64,000 nucleotides of DNA from Phaeacidiphilus oryzae TH49 (GTDB lineage Bacteria > Actinomycetota > Actinomycetes > Streptomycetales > Streptomycetaceae), in NCBI RefSeq assembly GCF_000744815.1, contig NZ_JQMQ01000005.1, positions 4,162,055 to 4,226,054 of the forward strand, given 5' to 3'. Positions 26,140 to 33,897 of this stretch are shown piece after piece. The translations under genes and the position numbers were made by a program. Numbering within the stretch: the first letter of the stretch is position 1; every line of letters starts with the position of its first letter. Under the pieces are notes generated by a model, which saw nothing but the letters and a program-made list of their open reading frames with translations, searched no databases and was not told where the DNA came from.

Positions 26140-27204
26140 ATGCCGCTGTTGATGCGCCTCGGCGCCGAAGACCTGACCCGCTGCCGCTTCGCGGTCTCCC
26201 CGCTCTGCGAGACCCACGAGGCGGTCCGCACGCTGCACCGGCCCGGCCGGCACCCGTACCACCTGCCCTGGCTGCGGCGGGTCCGTCCGGCCGTCGAGCG
26301 TCTCGACCTCGCGCCGCTGCGGCTGCTGATGCCGCCCCCGGGCGGTTACACCCCGGACTTCCTCGGCCCGCCCCCGACCAGCCGGTACGCCGCCGCGGCC
26401 GGCTTCGGCGAGGAACTGGAGCGGATGCGGGCCACCGATCCGGAGGTCGCCCGGGAGGAGATGGCCCGCGCCCTGGCCTGCACCCCGGGCGCGGCCGACT
26501 CGCCCGCCGGCCGTGCGCTCCTCGCCGACCCGGCCGCCGCCGTACGGCTGCTCGCCGACCTCACCGAGCAGGCCTGGGAGGCGCTGCTGCGCGCCGACTG
26601 GCCGCGGGTCCGCTCGGTCCTGGAGGCCGACGTCGCCCACCGGGCGAGGGAGCTGGCCCGCTCCGGCCTGGACGGGATGTTCGCCGGGCTGCACCCGGGC
26701 CTCGACTGGTCCGAGGGGCACGTCCTCACCCTGGACTCCCGCCACCACGACCAGCGCGACCTGGACGGCCGCGGCATCCTGCTGATGCCCAGCGTCTTCG
26801 TCTGGCCGGACGCCCTCAGCGGCTTCGACCCGCGCTGGCAGCCCACGCTGATCTACCCCGCCCGCGGGATCGGCGACCTCTGGCAGCCCCCGCCGGAGCC
26901 CCGCCCGGCGCCGGCGACCGCCGCCCGGCCCGCGTCCGAGCCGCTTGGGGACGGAGGGCTGGGCCGCCTCCTCGGCGGCACCCGGGCGGCACTCCTGCGC
27001 GACCTGGCCGAGCCGGCCTCCACCACGGACCTGGCCCTGCGCCACGGCCTCGCCCCGTCCTCGGTCTCGGCCCACCTCGCCGTCCTCACCGAGTCCGGCC
27101 TGCTGACCTCCCACCGCGTGGGCCGCCGCGTCCTCTACACCCGCACCCCACTGGGCACGGCCCTCGCCGACGGCCCCGACTCCGGTACGACTACCGGTAG
27201 TTGA
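26140..27204 (+). CDS. ArsR-family regulator with N-terminal DUF5937 domain
   Basis: A 354-residue regulator. The first 240 residues match the DUF5937 pattern of Streptomyces ([32 protein letters not shown]-type central helices). The C-terminal 80 residues are a winged helix of ArsR type with [23 protein letters not shown] as the recognition region and HRVGRRVLY as the wing. It is divergent from the MFS gene and is likely its repressor. The last 14 bases overlap the convergent yajQ. Confidence 0.82.
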   Translation: MPLLMRLGAEDLTRCRFAVSPLCETHEAVRTLHRPGRHPYHLPWLRRVRPAVERLDLAPLRLLMPPPGGYTPDFLGPPPTSRYAAAAGFGEELERMRATDPEVAREEMARALACTPGAADSPAGRALLADPAAAVRLLADLTEQAWEALLRADWPRVRSVLEADVAHRARELARSGLDGMFAGLHPGLDWSEGHVLTLDSRHHDQRDLDGRGILLMPSVFVWPDALSGFDPRWQPTLIYPARGIGDLWQPPPEPRPAPATAARPASEPLGDGGLGRLLGGTRAALLRDLAEPASTTDLALRHGLAPSSVSAHLAVLTESGLLTSHRVGRRVLYTRTPLGTALADGPDSGTTTGS

Positions 27205-27679
27205 CGAACTGCAGGGCGAAGTCCAGGTCCTTGCCCTTGAGCAGGGCGATGACCGCCTGGAGGTCGTCCCGCGACTTGGAGGTGACCCGCAGCTCCTCGC
27301 CCTGGATCTGCGCCTTGACGCCCTTCGGGCCCTCGTCCCGGATGATCTTCGACACCTTCTTGGCGTTCTCCTGGGAGATGCCCTCCTGGATGGAGGCGAA
27401 GATCTTGTACTCCTTGCCGCTGAGCTGCGGCTCGCCGGCGTCCAGCGCCTTGAGCGAGATCCCGCGCTTGACCAGCTTGCCCTGGAAGACGTCCAGGATC
27501 GCCTTGACGCGCTCCTCGCCGTTCGCCTTCATCTCGATCTTCTCGCCGGACCAGGCGATGGAGGCGCCGGTGTTCTTGAAGTCGTAGCGGGTCGCCAGCT
27601 CGCGCGAGGCCTGGTTCAGCGCGTTGTCGACCTCCTGCCGCTCGACCTTCGAGACGATGTCGAAACTGGAGTCGGCCAT
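27191..27679 (-). CDS. yajQ: YajQ family nucleotide-binding protein
   Basis: A conserved cytoplasmic protein of 162 residues that in other bacteria binds RNA or cyclic di-GMP; its role in actinomycetes is unclear. The family start [12 protein letters not shown] is unmistakable and sets the start at 27679; the C-terminus ends [12 protein letters not shown] as usual. AAGGAGAC lies 11 bases upstream. The gene overlaps the ArsR-type gene tail to tail and is divergent from tRNA-Tyr. Confidence 0.95.
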   Translation of the reverse strand: MADSSFDIVSKVERQEVDNALNQASRELATRYDFKNTGASIAWSGEKIEMKANGEERVKAILDVFQGKLVKRGISLKALDAGEPQLSGKEYKIFASIQEGISQENAKKVSKIIRDEGPKGVKAQIQGEELRVTSKSRDDLQAVIALLKGKDLDFALQFVNYR

Positions 27680-27845
27680 GATCCTGATGTCTCCTTGCCC
27701 GGATGAATGGATGCGCGCCACAGCCTAGTGCCGCCCCCCGTCCCGGCCGCCCCTCCGGCCCCGTAAGCCGAGTGGCGAAGCACCCCCCCGGATCAGGTAT
27801 GGTTTACGACGTCGCAAGGGGCCGGCGCCCCGAACGGCACTTCCC

Positions 27846-27928
27846 GGCGGGTTGCCCGAGCGGCCAAAGGGAGCAGACTGTAAATCTGTCGGCTTACGCC
27901 TACGCAGGTTCGAACCCTGCACCCGCCA
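27846..27928 (+). tRNA. tRNA-Tyr (GTA)
   Basis: An 83-base class II tRNA. The acceptor arms GGCGGGT (27846-27852) and ACCCGCC (27921-27927) pair fully, the anticodon loop reads CTGTAAAT with anticodon GTA, a long variable arm follows, and the T arm is GCAGGTTCGAACCCTGC. CCA is not encoded. In S. coelicolor the tRNA-Tyr gene beside the yajQ orthologue is, as I recall, the SLP1 attachment site, which makes this a known integration locus. Confidence 0.97.
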
Positions 27929-27938
27929 CAGCACGGCC

Positions 27939-27975
27939 AAAGGCCCTTGACCAGCAACAATGCTCAAGGGTCTTT
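27939..27975 (+). terminator. Rho-independent-like terminator after tRNA-Tyr
   Basis: Twelve-base arms AAAGGCCCTTGA and TCAAGGGTCTTT pair with one mismatch around a 13-base loop, and the right arm ends in TTT. It lies 10 bases after the tRNA. Confidence 0.75.
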
Positions 27976-28279
27976 CGCATGTTCAGGCGCCGCGAGTTCC
28001 CGTGGCCACCCGTCAGTCACCGCCTCTTGGGGCACGCGAGGGGCACGGGCGGCGAGGCGGATCCGGCGGGGTTGATCAACGGCGGGGGATGATCGCCCGC
28101 TCGTAGGACTACGCCAGAGCTGAGCGCGATGGCGTGCTTCGCGGTGGCCCCGACCCCGAGCCTGACCTGCGTTCCGCCGACGACCGTGGAAGCGGATCCT
28201 GGCCGGGGGAGGGCAGGGCGGGAGTTTCCGGTGATAGGGCACACCTGGCCGCCCAGCCCGGCCCGGGTATGACCCATGG

Positions 28280-28299
28280 CTATAGGGATTTCTATATAG
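28280..28299. promoter_or_regulatory. AT-rich palindrome CTATA-N10-TATAG at toxin promoter
   Basis: CTATA at 28280-28284 and TATAG at 28295-28299 are mirror half-sites. The right half lies within the -10 hexamer TATAGT (28295-28300), which is followed by 6 bases and the GTG start. This is the layout expected for autorepression of a toxin-antitoxin operon by its antitoxin or by the complex. Confidence 0.6.
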
Positions 28300-28300
28300 T
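28295..28300 (+). promoter_or_regulatory. -10 hexamer TATAGT, leaderless promoter of the toxin-antitoxin pair
   Basis: Six bases separate the hexamer from the GTG at 28307, so the mRNA would begin at the start codon. No ribosome site is present upstream. Confidence 0.6.
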
Positions 28301-28306
28301 GGGTGC

Positions 28307-28687
28307 GTGGCCGAGTGGTGGCAGGTCGAGATCGAGCCGGAGGTCCGGCAGTGGCTGGAGCTGCTCTCGGATGCGCAGTACGACAAGGTGGAGCGGGCTG
28401 CGGACATGCTCGCCGCGGCGCCGACCACCCTGGGTGAGCCGTATTCGCGGCATCTGGGCGGCAAGGTCCGTGAGCTGCGGTTCGTGATGGATGGGAACGC
28501 CGTACGGGTGACGTACTGGCTGGCTCCGGTCCGGCGGATCGTGTTGCTGACGGTCTTCCGCAAGACGCGGCAGCGTGAGTCGGCCGAGGTGGAGCGGGCC
28601 CGACTGGCGCAGAAGACTTGCGAGGCGGAGCACGGGCCGGCCGAGCACTGCTACGACCGGGCCCGGAGTGGAGAGGAGCGGCGATGA
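28307..28687 (+). CDS. RelE/HigB-family (Gp49-like) toxin
   Basis: A 126-residue protein of the phage-Gp49-like/HigB group (RelE/ParE superfamily). Family features are VRQWLELLSDAQYDKVERAADML, the LGEPYSRHLGGKVRELRF segment and the basic core strand RVTYWLAPVRRIVLLTVFRKT, which carries the Arg/Lys residues used for ribosome-dependent mRNA cleavage in studied members. The stop overlaps the start of an XRE antitoxin. Toxin-first order is typical of HigBA. The GTG start and AT-rich leaderless promoter differ from the surrounding core genes. Confidence 0.85.
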   Translation: MAEWWQVEIEPEVRQWLELLSDAQYDKVERAADMLAAAPTTLGEPYSRHLGGKVRELRFVMDGNAVRVTYWLAPVRRIVLLTVFRKTRQRESAEVERARLAQKTCEAEHGPAEHCYDRARSGEERR

Positions 28688-29055
28688 ACCATGAGCAGTG
28701 GCGGACCCGCCGGAGCAGGAGGCTGCTGGGGGAGGCGGTCGAGGAGTCCGCTGCCTACGTCGAGGCCGGGCACGCGTTCGCGCTCGGCCAGGCGGTGTAC
28801 GACCGGCGCAGCGAACTCGGACTGTCGCAGACCGAGTTGGCGCGCCGGGCCGGGATGACGCAGCCGCAGATCTCCAACATCGAGGGCGGCGACTCGGTGC
28901 CCACGCTGCCGCTGCTGACCCGCCTGGCACAGGCGCTGGACGCTGCGCTGACCATCGACCTGGACGGCGACGCCTCGGCGTTCGCCTTCCATCCCCACGA
29001 CCACCCCGACGACCCGCCCGCGTCGGGACCGGGAGGCGCGGCCTCCGTAGCCTGA
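28684..29055 (+). CDS. XRE-family antitoxin (HigA-like)
   Basis: A 123-residue DNA-binding protein. Residues about 37-92 form a Cro/C1-type helix-turn-helix: LGLSQTELARRAGMTQPQIS followed by NIEGGDSVPTLPLLTRLAQAL. The ATG overlaps the toxin stop (ATGA), so the two are translationally coupled. The C-terminus is Asp/Pro/Gly-rich and probably disordered until bound to toxin. It is expected to neutralise the upstream toxin and repress the operon through the CTATA palindrome. Confidence 0.87.
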   Translation: MNHEQWRTRRSRRLLGEAVEESAAYVEAGHAFALGQAVYDRRSELGLSQTELARRAGMTQPQISNIEGGDSVPTLPLLTRLAQALDAALTIDLDGDASAFAFHPHDHPDDPPASGPGGAASVA

Positions 29056-29445
29056 TCACCCCTGCCGGGGGCCGGAGGCGAGGGCCAAGGGCCCTTGGCG
29101 TGCTCACGAGCTTTGTGGATGACTTGAGTCCCCCCTCATGCGTCGGGACAACCTCGTCTCCTTCCGGGCGCTATGAGCGCGACGAAGCTCGTCAGGAGGC
29201 AGTAGTACGCAGCGCCTTCTCCCGCTGTGCGCTTCCCGGCAAGCCCGCCTCGCCGGGGCGGGTCACGTCCAGGCTTCTCTGGGCGCTCCTCCGCGTCGCC
29301 ATCGCCATGGGATGTCATATGCAGTCTTAGATATGGAGAAGTCGTGGACGCGCCTCCGCTCCCTCTGCCAGGATTTCGTATGTGACCGGAGCACCGGCGG
29401 GGCCGGTGAGGGTCGCGCAGGGGATGGGGGAAGGGGCGGTGCGCC
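29056..29445. other. Gap between antitoxin and coiled-coil gene
   Basis: A 16-base perfect palindrome GCCAAGGGCCCTTGGC (29084-29099) just after the antitoxin may end its transcript. Further on, a -10-like TAGATA at 29328-29333 could drive the next operon. No supported gene was found; short frames on both strands lack domains. Confidence 0.55.
29084..29099. terminator. Perfect 16-base palindrome GCCAAGGGCCCTTGGC
   Basis: It lies 28 bases after the antitoxin stop. With no loop it is a poor classical hairpin, so it may be a terminator or a protein-binding site. Confidence 0.35.
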
Positions 29446-30723
29446 ATGGGGCGACGTCGAGGGTTCTTCGCGGAGTTGGCGTACCAGCGTCAGCAGGTCG
29501 AGAAGCAGCGCAGACAGCAGGAGGCCGCGCAGCTCCGCGCGTACAACAAGGCCGTGCGTGAAGCACAGCGCGCTCAGCGCGAGGCGGAGCGCGCCCGGGC
29601 TGCCGCCGCCCGGGCCGACGCCGCTCAGCAGAAGGCGATGCTCCGCGAGGCCGAGCGGCTCCACGGGGAGGCCCAGCAGGCGAAGGTCGCCGAGCTCAAC
29701 TCGCGCCTGGCCGGCGAATTGAAGGAGATCGACGGCCTGCTGGAGTGGACCCTCTCCGTCGATGACTACGTCGACCTCGAATCGCTGAAGATCGTCGTGC
29801 AGCACCCCCCGTTCGACCCGAAAGGGCTCGACCGTCCGAGCCCCGAGGTCCCCCTCCCGACAGTGGCGCCCATGCCGGTGTACGTCGAGCCGGCTGCCCC
29901 GAAGGGCCTTGCCAGCACCTTCGGAGGCAAGAAGCGGCACGCGGCCGCCGTCGACGCGGCGCGGCAGGCGCACCAGCAGCAGATGGCGGCATGGGAGGGC
30001 CAGCGGGCCTCGGCCGAGCAGTGGTACCGGGAGGCGCTCGCGAAGCGCGAGCGGATGGAGGCCGACCGAACGGCCAGGCTGAGCAGGGCCCAGGATCGGT
30101 ACGTCAAGGAGTGCGAGGCACGGAAGAAGGAGGCGAACGCCCGAAACGCGGAGCTGGACACTCTGATCAACGGGTTGGCGTTCGACCTCGAGGACGCGAT
30201 CACGACCTATGTGGGCATCGTGCTCGCCAACTCCGTGTATCCCGACCACTTCCCCGTCGAGCACGACTACTCCTTCGACCTGGCCAGCCGTGAGCTCGAC
30301 CTGGCCGTGACGGTCCCCGTCCCCTCCGCCGTGCCGACGACGAAGGCGTACCGCTGGGTGAAGGCCTCCGACGAGATCACCTCGGTCGACCTGCCGATAC
30401 GGGAGCAGAAGGCGCGGTACGCGAACGCCGTCTGGCAGGTCGCGGTGCGCACCATCCACGAGGTCTTCGAGGCGGATCGGGCCGGCAAGATCCACTCGAT
30501 CTCCCTCACCGTCTCCGTTCAGACGGTTCTCCCCGCCACCGGACGGCCGGGCACGGTGCCGCTCGTGGTGGTGGCCGTGGACCGGGACACCTTCCTGACG
30601 TTCGACCTGGCCAACGTGGTCCCGCGGGAGACGCTGGTCCACCTGGGCGCGGCACTCTCGAAGTCGCCGTTCGACCTCGTTCCGGCCGACACCAGCCGGG
30701 GCGTCCGCGCGCGAAGGAAGTGA
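29446..30723 (+). CDS. Coiled-coil protein of unknown function (first gene of cassette)
   Basis: A 425-residue cytoplasmic protein with no signal peptide or membrane segment. Residues about 10-100 form a long Gln/Arg/Ala-rich coiled coil; after a Pro-rich spacer (120-155) a second charged helix runs from about 160 to 240. The C-terminal 185 residues look globular: VGIVLANSVYPDHFPVEHDY, then beta-rich segments, and a conserved-looking end DLANVVPRETLVHLGAALSK. I recall similar uncharacterised actinobacterial proteins opening with MGRRRGFFAEL. GGAAGGGG lies before the ATG. The stop is 2 bases before the ATG of a DUF4041/GIY-YIG protein, so the pair is one operon. No function can be assigned. 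Confidence 0.8.
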   Translation: MGRRRGFFAELAYQRQQVEKQRRQQEAAQLRAYNKAVREAQRAQREAERARAAAARADAAQQKAMLREAERLHGEAQQAKVAELNSRLAGELKEIDGLLEWTLSVDDYVDLESLKIVVQHPPFDPKGLDRPSPEVPLPTVAPMPVYVEPAAPKGLASTFGGKKRHAAAVDAARQAHQQQMAAWEGQRASAEQWYREALAKRERMEADRTARLSRAQDRYVKECEARKKEANARNAELDTLINGLAFDLEDAITTYVGIVLANSVYPDHFPVEHDYSFDLASRELDLAVTVPVPSAVPTTKAYRWVKASDEITSVDLPIREQKARYANAVWQVAVRTIHEVFEADRAGKIHSISLTVSVQTVLPATGRPGTVPLVVVAVDRDTFLTFDLANVVPRETLVHLGAALSKSPFDLVPADTSRGVRARRK

Positions 30724-30725
30724 GG

Positions 30726-32315
30726 ATGCGCTTCAACTCGCCGCCCGGCTGGCCGACTCCGCCACCGGGTTGGTTGCCGCCCGCGGGATGGAAGCCCGAT
30801 CCCAGCTGGCCGACGCCCCCGGAGGGCTGGCAGCTCCTGGTGGACGACGAGACTCCGGGCGGCGACGTCGCTCCGGCCGGCGACCTGGCTCCGGCCGGCG
30901 ACCTGGCTCCGGCCGGCGACGAGGGCCGGACGAGCCGGGACGACGCGACGGCCGGCGAGGAGCCGACTGCCGGCGAGGAGCCGACCAGGGGCGAGAGGCC
31001 GATTGGGGGCGAGCCCCCAGCCGGCCGCGAGGCCTCGGCGGACGACGAGGACTTCGTCATCGCGAAGCCCCGCCGCGTGGCGGCGGATCAGGGGGCACGG
31101 GGGACCCGCAGCCTTCCCTCCGCCCCGCCGTCCGCAGGCCCCGGCCCGGATGGGGAGCTGGCATCGCTGCGGGCGAGGGTCGCACAACTCGAAGCGGAGC
31201 TTTCGGCGACCGCCGCAGTCCGTTCGCGGCCGGAGAACGCCCGGGATGGTTCGGGCGTGATCGAGTTGAGTGATCAGCGGGTGCTGCAGGACGTCGGCAT
31301 CTACCGCTACCACCACCCGTTGGAGGACGCGGCCGCGTACAAGAGCCGCCTCAAGGAGCTCGAAGACCGCGTCGACGAGTTCGTCAAGGCGGGCACGGCC
31401 GTGCTGGCCGCCGACCTGTTCACCTTCGACGGCTCACTGGCCAAGGGGCGGCGGATGGTGGCCGATCTCTCGAAGCTCATGCTCCGGGCCTACAACGCCG
31501 AGGCCGACAACTGCGTCAGATCGCTGAGGTCGGGCAACATCTCGACCGCGAAGAGGCGTCTGGACTCCGCGGTCGCGGCGATCCACCGGCTCGGCACGAT
31601 GATGGAGATGCGGGTCAATCCCGAGTACCACGCGCTGCGGGTCGCCGAGCTCGAACTGACGGCGGACTACCAGGTGAAGCTCCAGGAGGAGCGGGAGAAG
31701 GCCCGTGAGGCCCGGGCGCTGCTCCGCGAACAGCGCCGTGCCGAGGCCGAACTGGCGGCGGAGAAGGAGCGGTTGGAGAAGGAGCGTCGTCACTACGCGA
31801 CCGTGCTCGACTCGCTGCGGGCGAACGGCGACGACAAGGCGGCGGCGGAACTGGCCGGGCGCCTTGCCGAGATCGAGCAGGCGATCGCCGCCAACGACTA
31901 CCGGATCGCTAACATCCGCGCGGGGTACGTATACGTGATCTCCAACATCGGGGCCTTCGGGCCGGGCATCGTCAAGGTCGGCATGACCCGGCGGCTCGAA
32001 CCGATGGACAGGGTCCGCGAACTGGGCGACGCCTCGGTTCCGTTCAAGTTCGACGTGCACGCCCTGTTCTTCTCGGACGACGCGGTCACCCTTGAGGACC
32101 AGCTCCACAAGGCCTTGGCGGACCGCCGGGTCAACTGGGTCAACACCCGTCGGGAGTTCTTCTTCGCGACGCCGACCGAGGTCCGTGACCTGTTGGCGGA
32201 GAAGGTCGGCGGCTTGCTGGAGTACACCGAGCAGCCGGAGGCCGGCGAGTACTTCCAGAGCCGCGCCAACTGGCCGCCGACGGGGCCGGCGGGGCCGCCG
32301 CAGACACCGCGCTGA
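30726..32315 (+). CDS. DUF4041 + GIY-YIG-like (T5orf172) protein with Trp/Pro-rich N-terminus
   Basis: A 529-residue protein with four parts. Residues 1-40 are a Pro/Trp repeat (PPGWP, PPGWL, PAGWK, PEGWQ). Residues 45-145 are low-complexity acidic repeats, including three 18-base units. Residues about 185-395 are a helical DUF4041-type coiled coil. Residues 400-492 are a T5orf172/GIY-YIG-like nuclease domain with GYVYVISN, IVKVGMTRR, Glu457 and His461 in LEDQLHKAL, and Asn473/Glu477 in VNTRREFF. The ATG at 30726 is preferred because AAGGA lies 7 bases upstream; GTG at 30720 overlaps the previous stop. DUF4041/T5orf172 proteins are usually phage- or mobile-element-linked, which fits the tRNA-Tyr setting. 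Confidence 0.82.
   Translation: MRFNSPPGWPTPPPGWLPPAGWKPDPSWPTPPEGWQLLVDDETPGGDVAPAGDLAPAGDLAPAGDEGRTSRDDATAGEEPTAGEEPTRGERPIGGEPPAGREASADDEDFVIAKPRRVAADQGARGTRSLPSAPPSAGPGPDGELASLRARVAQLEAELSATAAVRSRPENARDGSGVIELSDQRVLQDVGIYRYHHPLEDAAAYKSRLKELEDRVDEFVKAGTAVLAADLFTFDGSLAKGRRMVADLSKLMLRAYNAEADNCVRSLRSGNISTAKRRLDSAVAAIHRLGTMMEMRVNPEYHALRVAELELTADYQVKLQEEREKAREARALLREQRRAEAELAAEKERLEKERRHYATVLDSLRANGDDKAAAELAGRLAEIEQAIAANDYRIANIRAGYVYVISNIGAFGPGIVKVGMTRRLEPMDRVRELGDASVPFKFDVHALFFSDDAVTLEDQLHKALADRRVNWVNTRREFFFATPTEVRDLLAEKVGGLLEYTEQPEAGEYFQSRANWPPTGPAGPPQTPR
30870..30923 (+). repeat. Tandem 18-base repeat, three copies
   Basis: Units of GCTCCGGCCGGCGACCTG at 30870, 30888 and 30906 encode Ala-Pro-Ala-Gly-Asp-Leu; the last unit ends GACGAG. 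They lie in the disordered linker of the DUF4041 protein. Confidence 0.9.
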
Positions 32316-32520
32316 TTTCGCGCCGCCTCGTCGGGCTGGACGGCCTTGCGCCGGCTGCCGGACCGTCCGCGGCGTCGACGAGACGTCGGGCCCGGCCCGT
32401 TCGCGGTGTCGGACGCTCGACGTCGGGCAGGGCGGAGCGGTGACGTGAGCCCCGCCGCAGCCGCGCCGTGGTCGCCCGCCGCCCCGCCGCCCCGCCGCAG
32501 CCCGCCCCAGCCCCGCCCGC

Positions 32521-32964
32521 CTACCGCCCGGTGATGGCGCTAGTCAGCCGGGCCAGTAGCGGTACGCACCGGCGGAGTTGCTGTTGTTCGGCGGGGTCTA
32601 GCGCGGTGCGGATGGCGGTGTTGAGCCAGTCGGCGCGCTGCGCGCGTTCCCGGGTGAGGCGGGCGCGGCCGGTCTCGGTGATGTGGAGCAGGAGTTTGCG
32701 GCCGTCGGTGGGGTGGGGTTCGGCGCGCACCAGGCCGTCGCCGAGGAGTTCCTTCACGGATTTGGCCGCCGCCTGGTGGGTGACGCCGCGCAGCTGGGCG
32801 AGGTCGGCGGTGGTGTGCGGGCCGCCCCGGTCGAGGTGGCCGAGGATGGCGGCCTCCCCGGGGGACATGGTGTCCGCGGCCCGCACCGCGCGGACCAGTT
32901 CGCCGATCGTCTGCCGCAGCTCCTCGGCCAGCGCCTCATCGTCCATGGTCCCGATCCTACCCAT
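32521..32964 (-). CDS. MarR-family transcriptional regulator
   Basis: A winged-helix regulator of 147 residues (141 if started at 32946). The core shows TMSPGEAAILGHLDRGGPHT, TADLAQLRGVTHQAAAKSVKEL as recognition region and the wing HPTDGRKLLLHITETGR. It is divergent from a metallo-hydrolase gene, and a perfect 15-base palindrome lies between the two starts. A -10-like TATAGG is 9 bases from the 32964 ATG, giving a nearly leaderless mRNA. It probably represses both itself and the hydrolase. Confidence 0.88.
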   Translation of the reverse strand: MGRIGTMDDEALAEELRQTIGELVRAVRAADTMSPGEAAILGHLDRGGPHTTADLAQLRGVTHQAAAKSVKELLGDGLVRAEPHPTDGRKLLLHITETGRARLTRERAQRADWLNTAIRTALDPAEQQQLRRCVPLLARLTSAITGR

Positions 32965-32981
32965 GGTGTGTAACCTATATG

Positions 32982-32996
32982 TACAACCAGGTTGTA
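32982..32996. promoter_or_regulatory. Operator palindrome TACAACCAGGTTGTA
   Basis: A perfect palindrome with a single-base centre between the MarR gene and the divergent hydrolase. A -10-like TAGATA (32995-33000) for the hydrolase overlaps it and CCTATA (minus-strand TATAGG, 32974-32979) for marR adjoins it. The size and form suit a MarR dimer. Confidence 0.75.
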
Positions 32997-33031
32997 GATA
33001 ACCATGCGGAGAAGGAAGCGGGAGCAGAGCC

Positions 33032-33685
33032 ATGAGCATGAGGATGCGTCTCACCAAGTTCGGCCACGCCTGCGTCCGGGTCGAGAAGGACGGGCGCCGG
33101 CTGGTCATCGACCCGGGCGGCCTCACCGAGCCCGACGCTCTGGACGGCGCCGACGCCGTCCTGGTCACCCACGAGCACTTCGACCACTTCTCCGAGGAGC
33201 GGCTCCGCGAGGCCGCCCGCCGCAACCCGGCGCTGCGGATCTGGGCCAACGCCTCCGTGGCCCGGCTCCTGGACGGCCTCGGTGGGCGGGTCACCGCCGT
33301 CGGCGAGGGGGAGGCCTTCGCCGCGGCCGGCTTCGACGTGCGGGTCTACGGGACCTGGCACGCGCCCATCCATCCCGACCTCCCCCGGATCGGCAACGTC
33401 GGCTTCCTCGTCGACGAGGCCGTGTTCCACCCGGGGGACGCCCTCACCGTCCCCGACGGAGCCACCGTCGACACCCTGCTGCTGCCCGTCCACGGCCCCT
33501 GGTCCACCACCGGCCAACTCATCGACTACGTCCGCGCGGTGGCGCCGAGGCAGGCCTACGCCATCCACGACGGAGCCCTCAACGACGTCGGCACCGCTAT
33601 GGTCGGCGGGTTGATGGGCGACAACGGCCCGGGGATCGGGGCTCCTTACGGACGTCTGGCCGCGGGCGCCTCTACGTCCCTCTGA
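33032..33685 (+). CDS. Metallo-beta-lactamase-fold hydrolase (UlaG-like)
   Basis: A zinc hydrolase of 217 residues. Motifs are LTKFGHACVRVEKDG at the N-terminus, the metal-binding THEHFDHF and later FHPGDAL, plus HGPW and HDGALND ligands. The N-terminal pattern matches the UlaG/beta-lactamase-like L-ascorbate-lactonase subgroup, a broad class with varied substrates. Regulation is probably by the divergent MarR through the shared palindrome. The stop is followed immediately by a GC-rich degenerate repeat tract. Confidence 0.86.
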   Translation: MSMRMRLTKFGHACVRVEKDGRRLVIDPGGLTEPDALDGADAVLVTHEHFDHFSEERLREAARRNPALRIWANASVARLLDGLGGRVTAVGEGEAFAAAGFDVRVYGTWHAPIHPDLPRIGNVGFLVDEAVFHPGDALTVPDGATVDTLLLPVHGPWSTTGQLIDYVRAVAPRQAYAIHDGALNDVGTAMVGGLMGDNGPGIGAPYGRLAAGASTSL

Positions 33686-33835
33686 CGGCGGCGCAGGGCG
33701 CGCGGCTCAGGGCGCGCAGCGCAGGGCGCCGCTCAGGGCGCGCCGCTCAGGGCGCAGCGCAGGCCGCGTTGCAGGACGCGGCGCAGGGCGCGCTGCGAGC
33801 CGCCCGCGCGAACGTGACGCTCCGGTGACGGAATC
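33686..33835. repeat. Degenerate GC-rich repeat tract (CAGGGCGC-type)
   Basis: Some 110 bases are built of variants of GGGCGCGCNGCTCA and GCGCAGGGCGC with irregular spacing. No gene or regular hairpin fits. It could be a slippage-prone expansion just downstream of the hydrolase stop. Confidence 0.7.
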
Positions 33836-33897
33836 GTTCGCCCCATATCCGGCACATGGGGCGAACAAGCGTTCCTCGCAGGCCTTCTGGCCTGCGA
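33836..33897 (+). terminator. Two adjacent hairpins before the sedolisin gene
   Basis: The first has 11-base arms GTTCGCCCCAT/ATGGGGCGAAC (33836-33866); the second has 9-base arms TCGCAGGCC/GGCCTGCGA with a TTCT loop (33876-33897). Both are perfect. They may terminate transcription from upstream or form a leader structure. The rest of the region to 34118 holds no other feature I can support apart from the AGGAGATC ribosome site at the gene start. Confidence 0.55.

Larger units (their letters stand above)
27929..28306. other. Gap between tRNA-Tyr and toxin gene
   Basis: After the tRNA terminator-like hairpin this stretch holds no gene I can support. Short reading frames on both strands lack recognisable domains and convincing starts. 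No integrase, excisionase or repeated copy of the tRNA 3' end was seen. The last 30 bases are unusually AT-rich and form the promoter of the toxin gene. Confidence 0.6.

Noticed and set aside
24543-27200. 885-residue plus-strand reading frame
   Set aside because: It is antisense to mug and the MFS gene and then out of frame with the DUF5937 gene. No domain is seen.
27964-28563. Minus-strand frame after tRNA-Tyr that might be an integrase remnant
   Set aside because: No tyrosine-recombinase motifs (R, H-x-x-R, Y) could be found in any frame, so an integrase call is not supported.
27846-33000. A second copy of the tRNA-Tyr 3' end as a right attachment site
   Set aside because: Reading to the MarR gene found no repeat of the GGTTCGAACCCTGC block. 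Only a computed alignment could exclude a degenerate copy.
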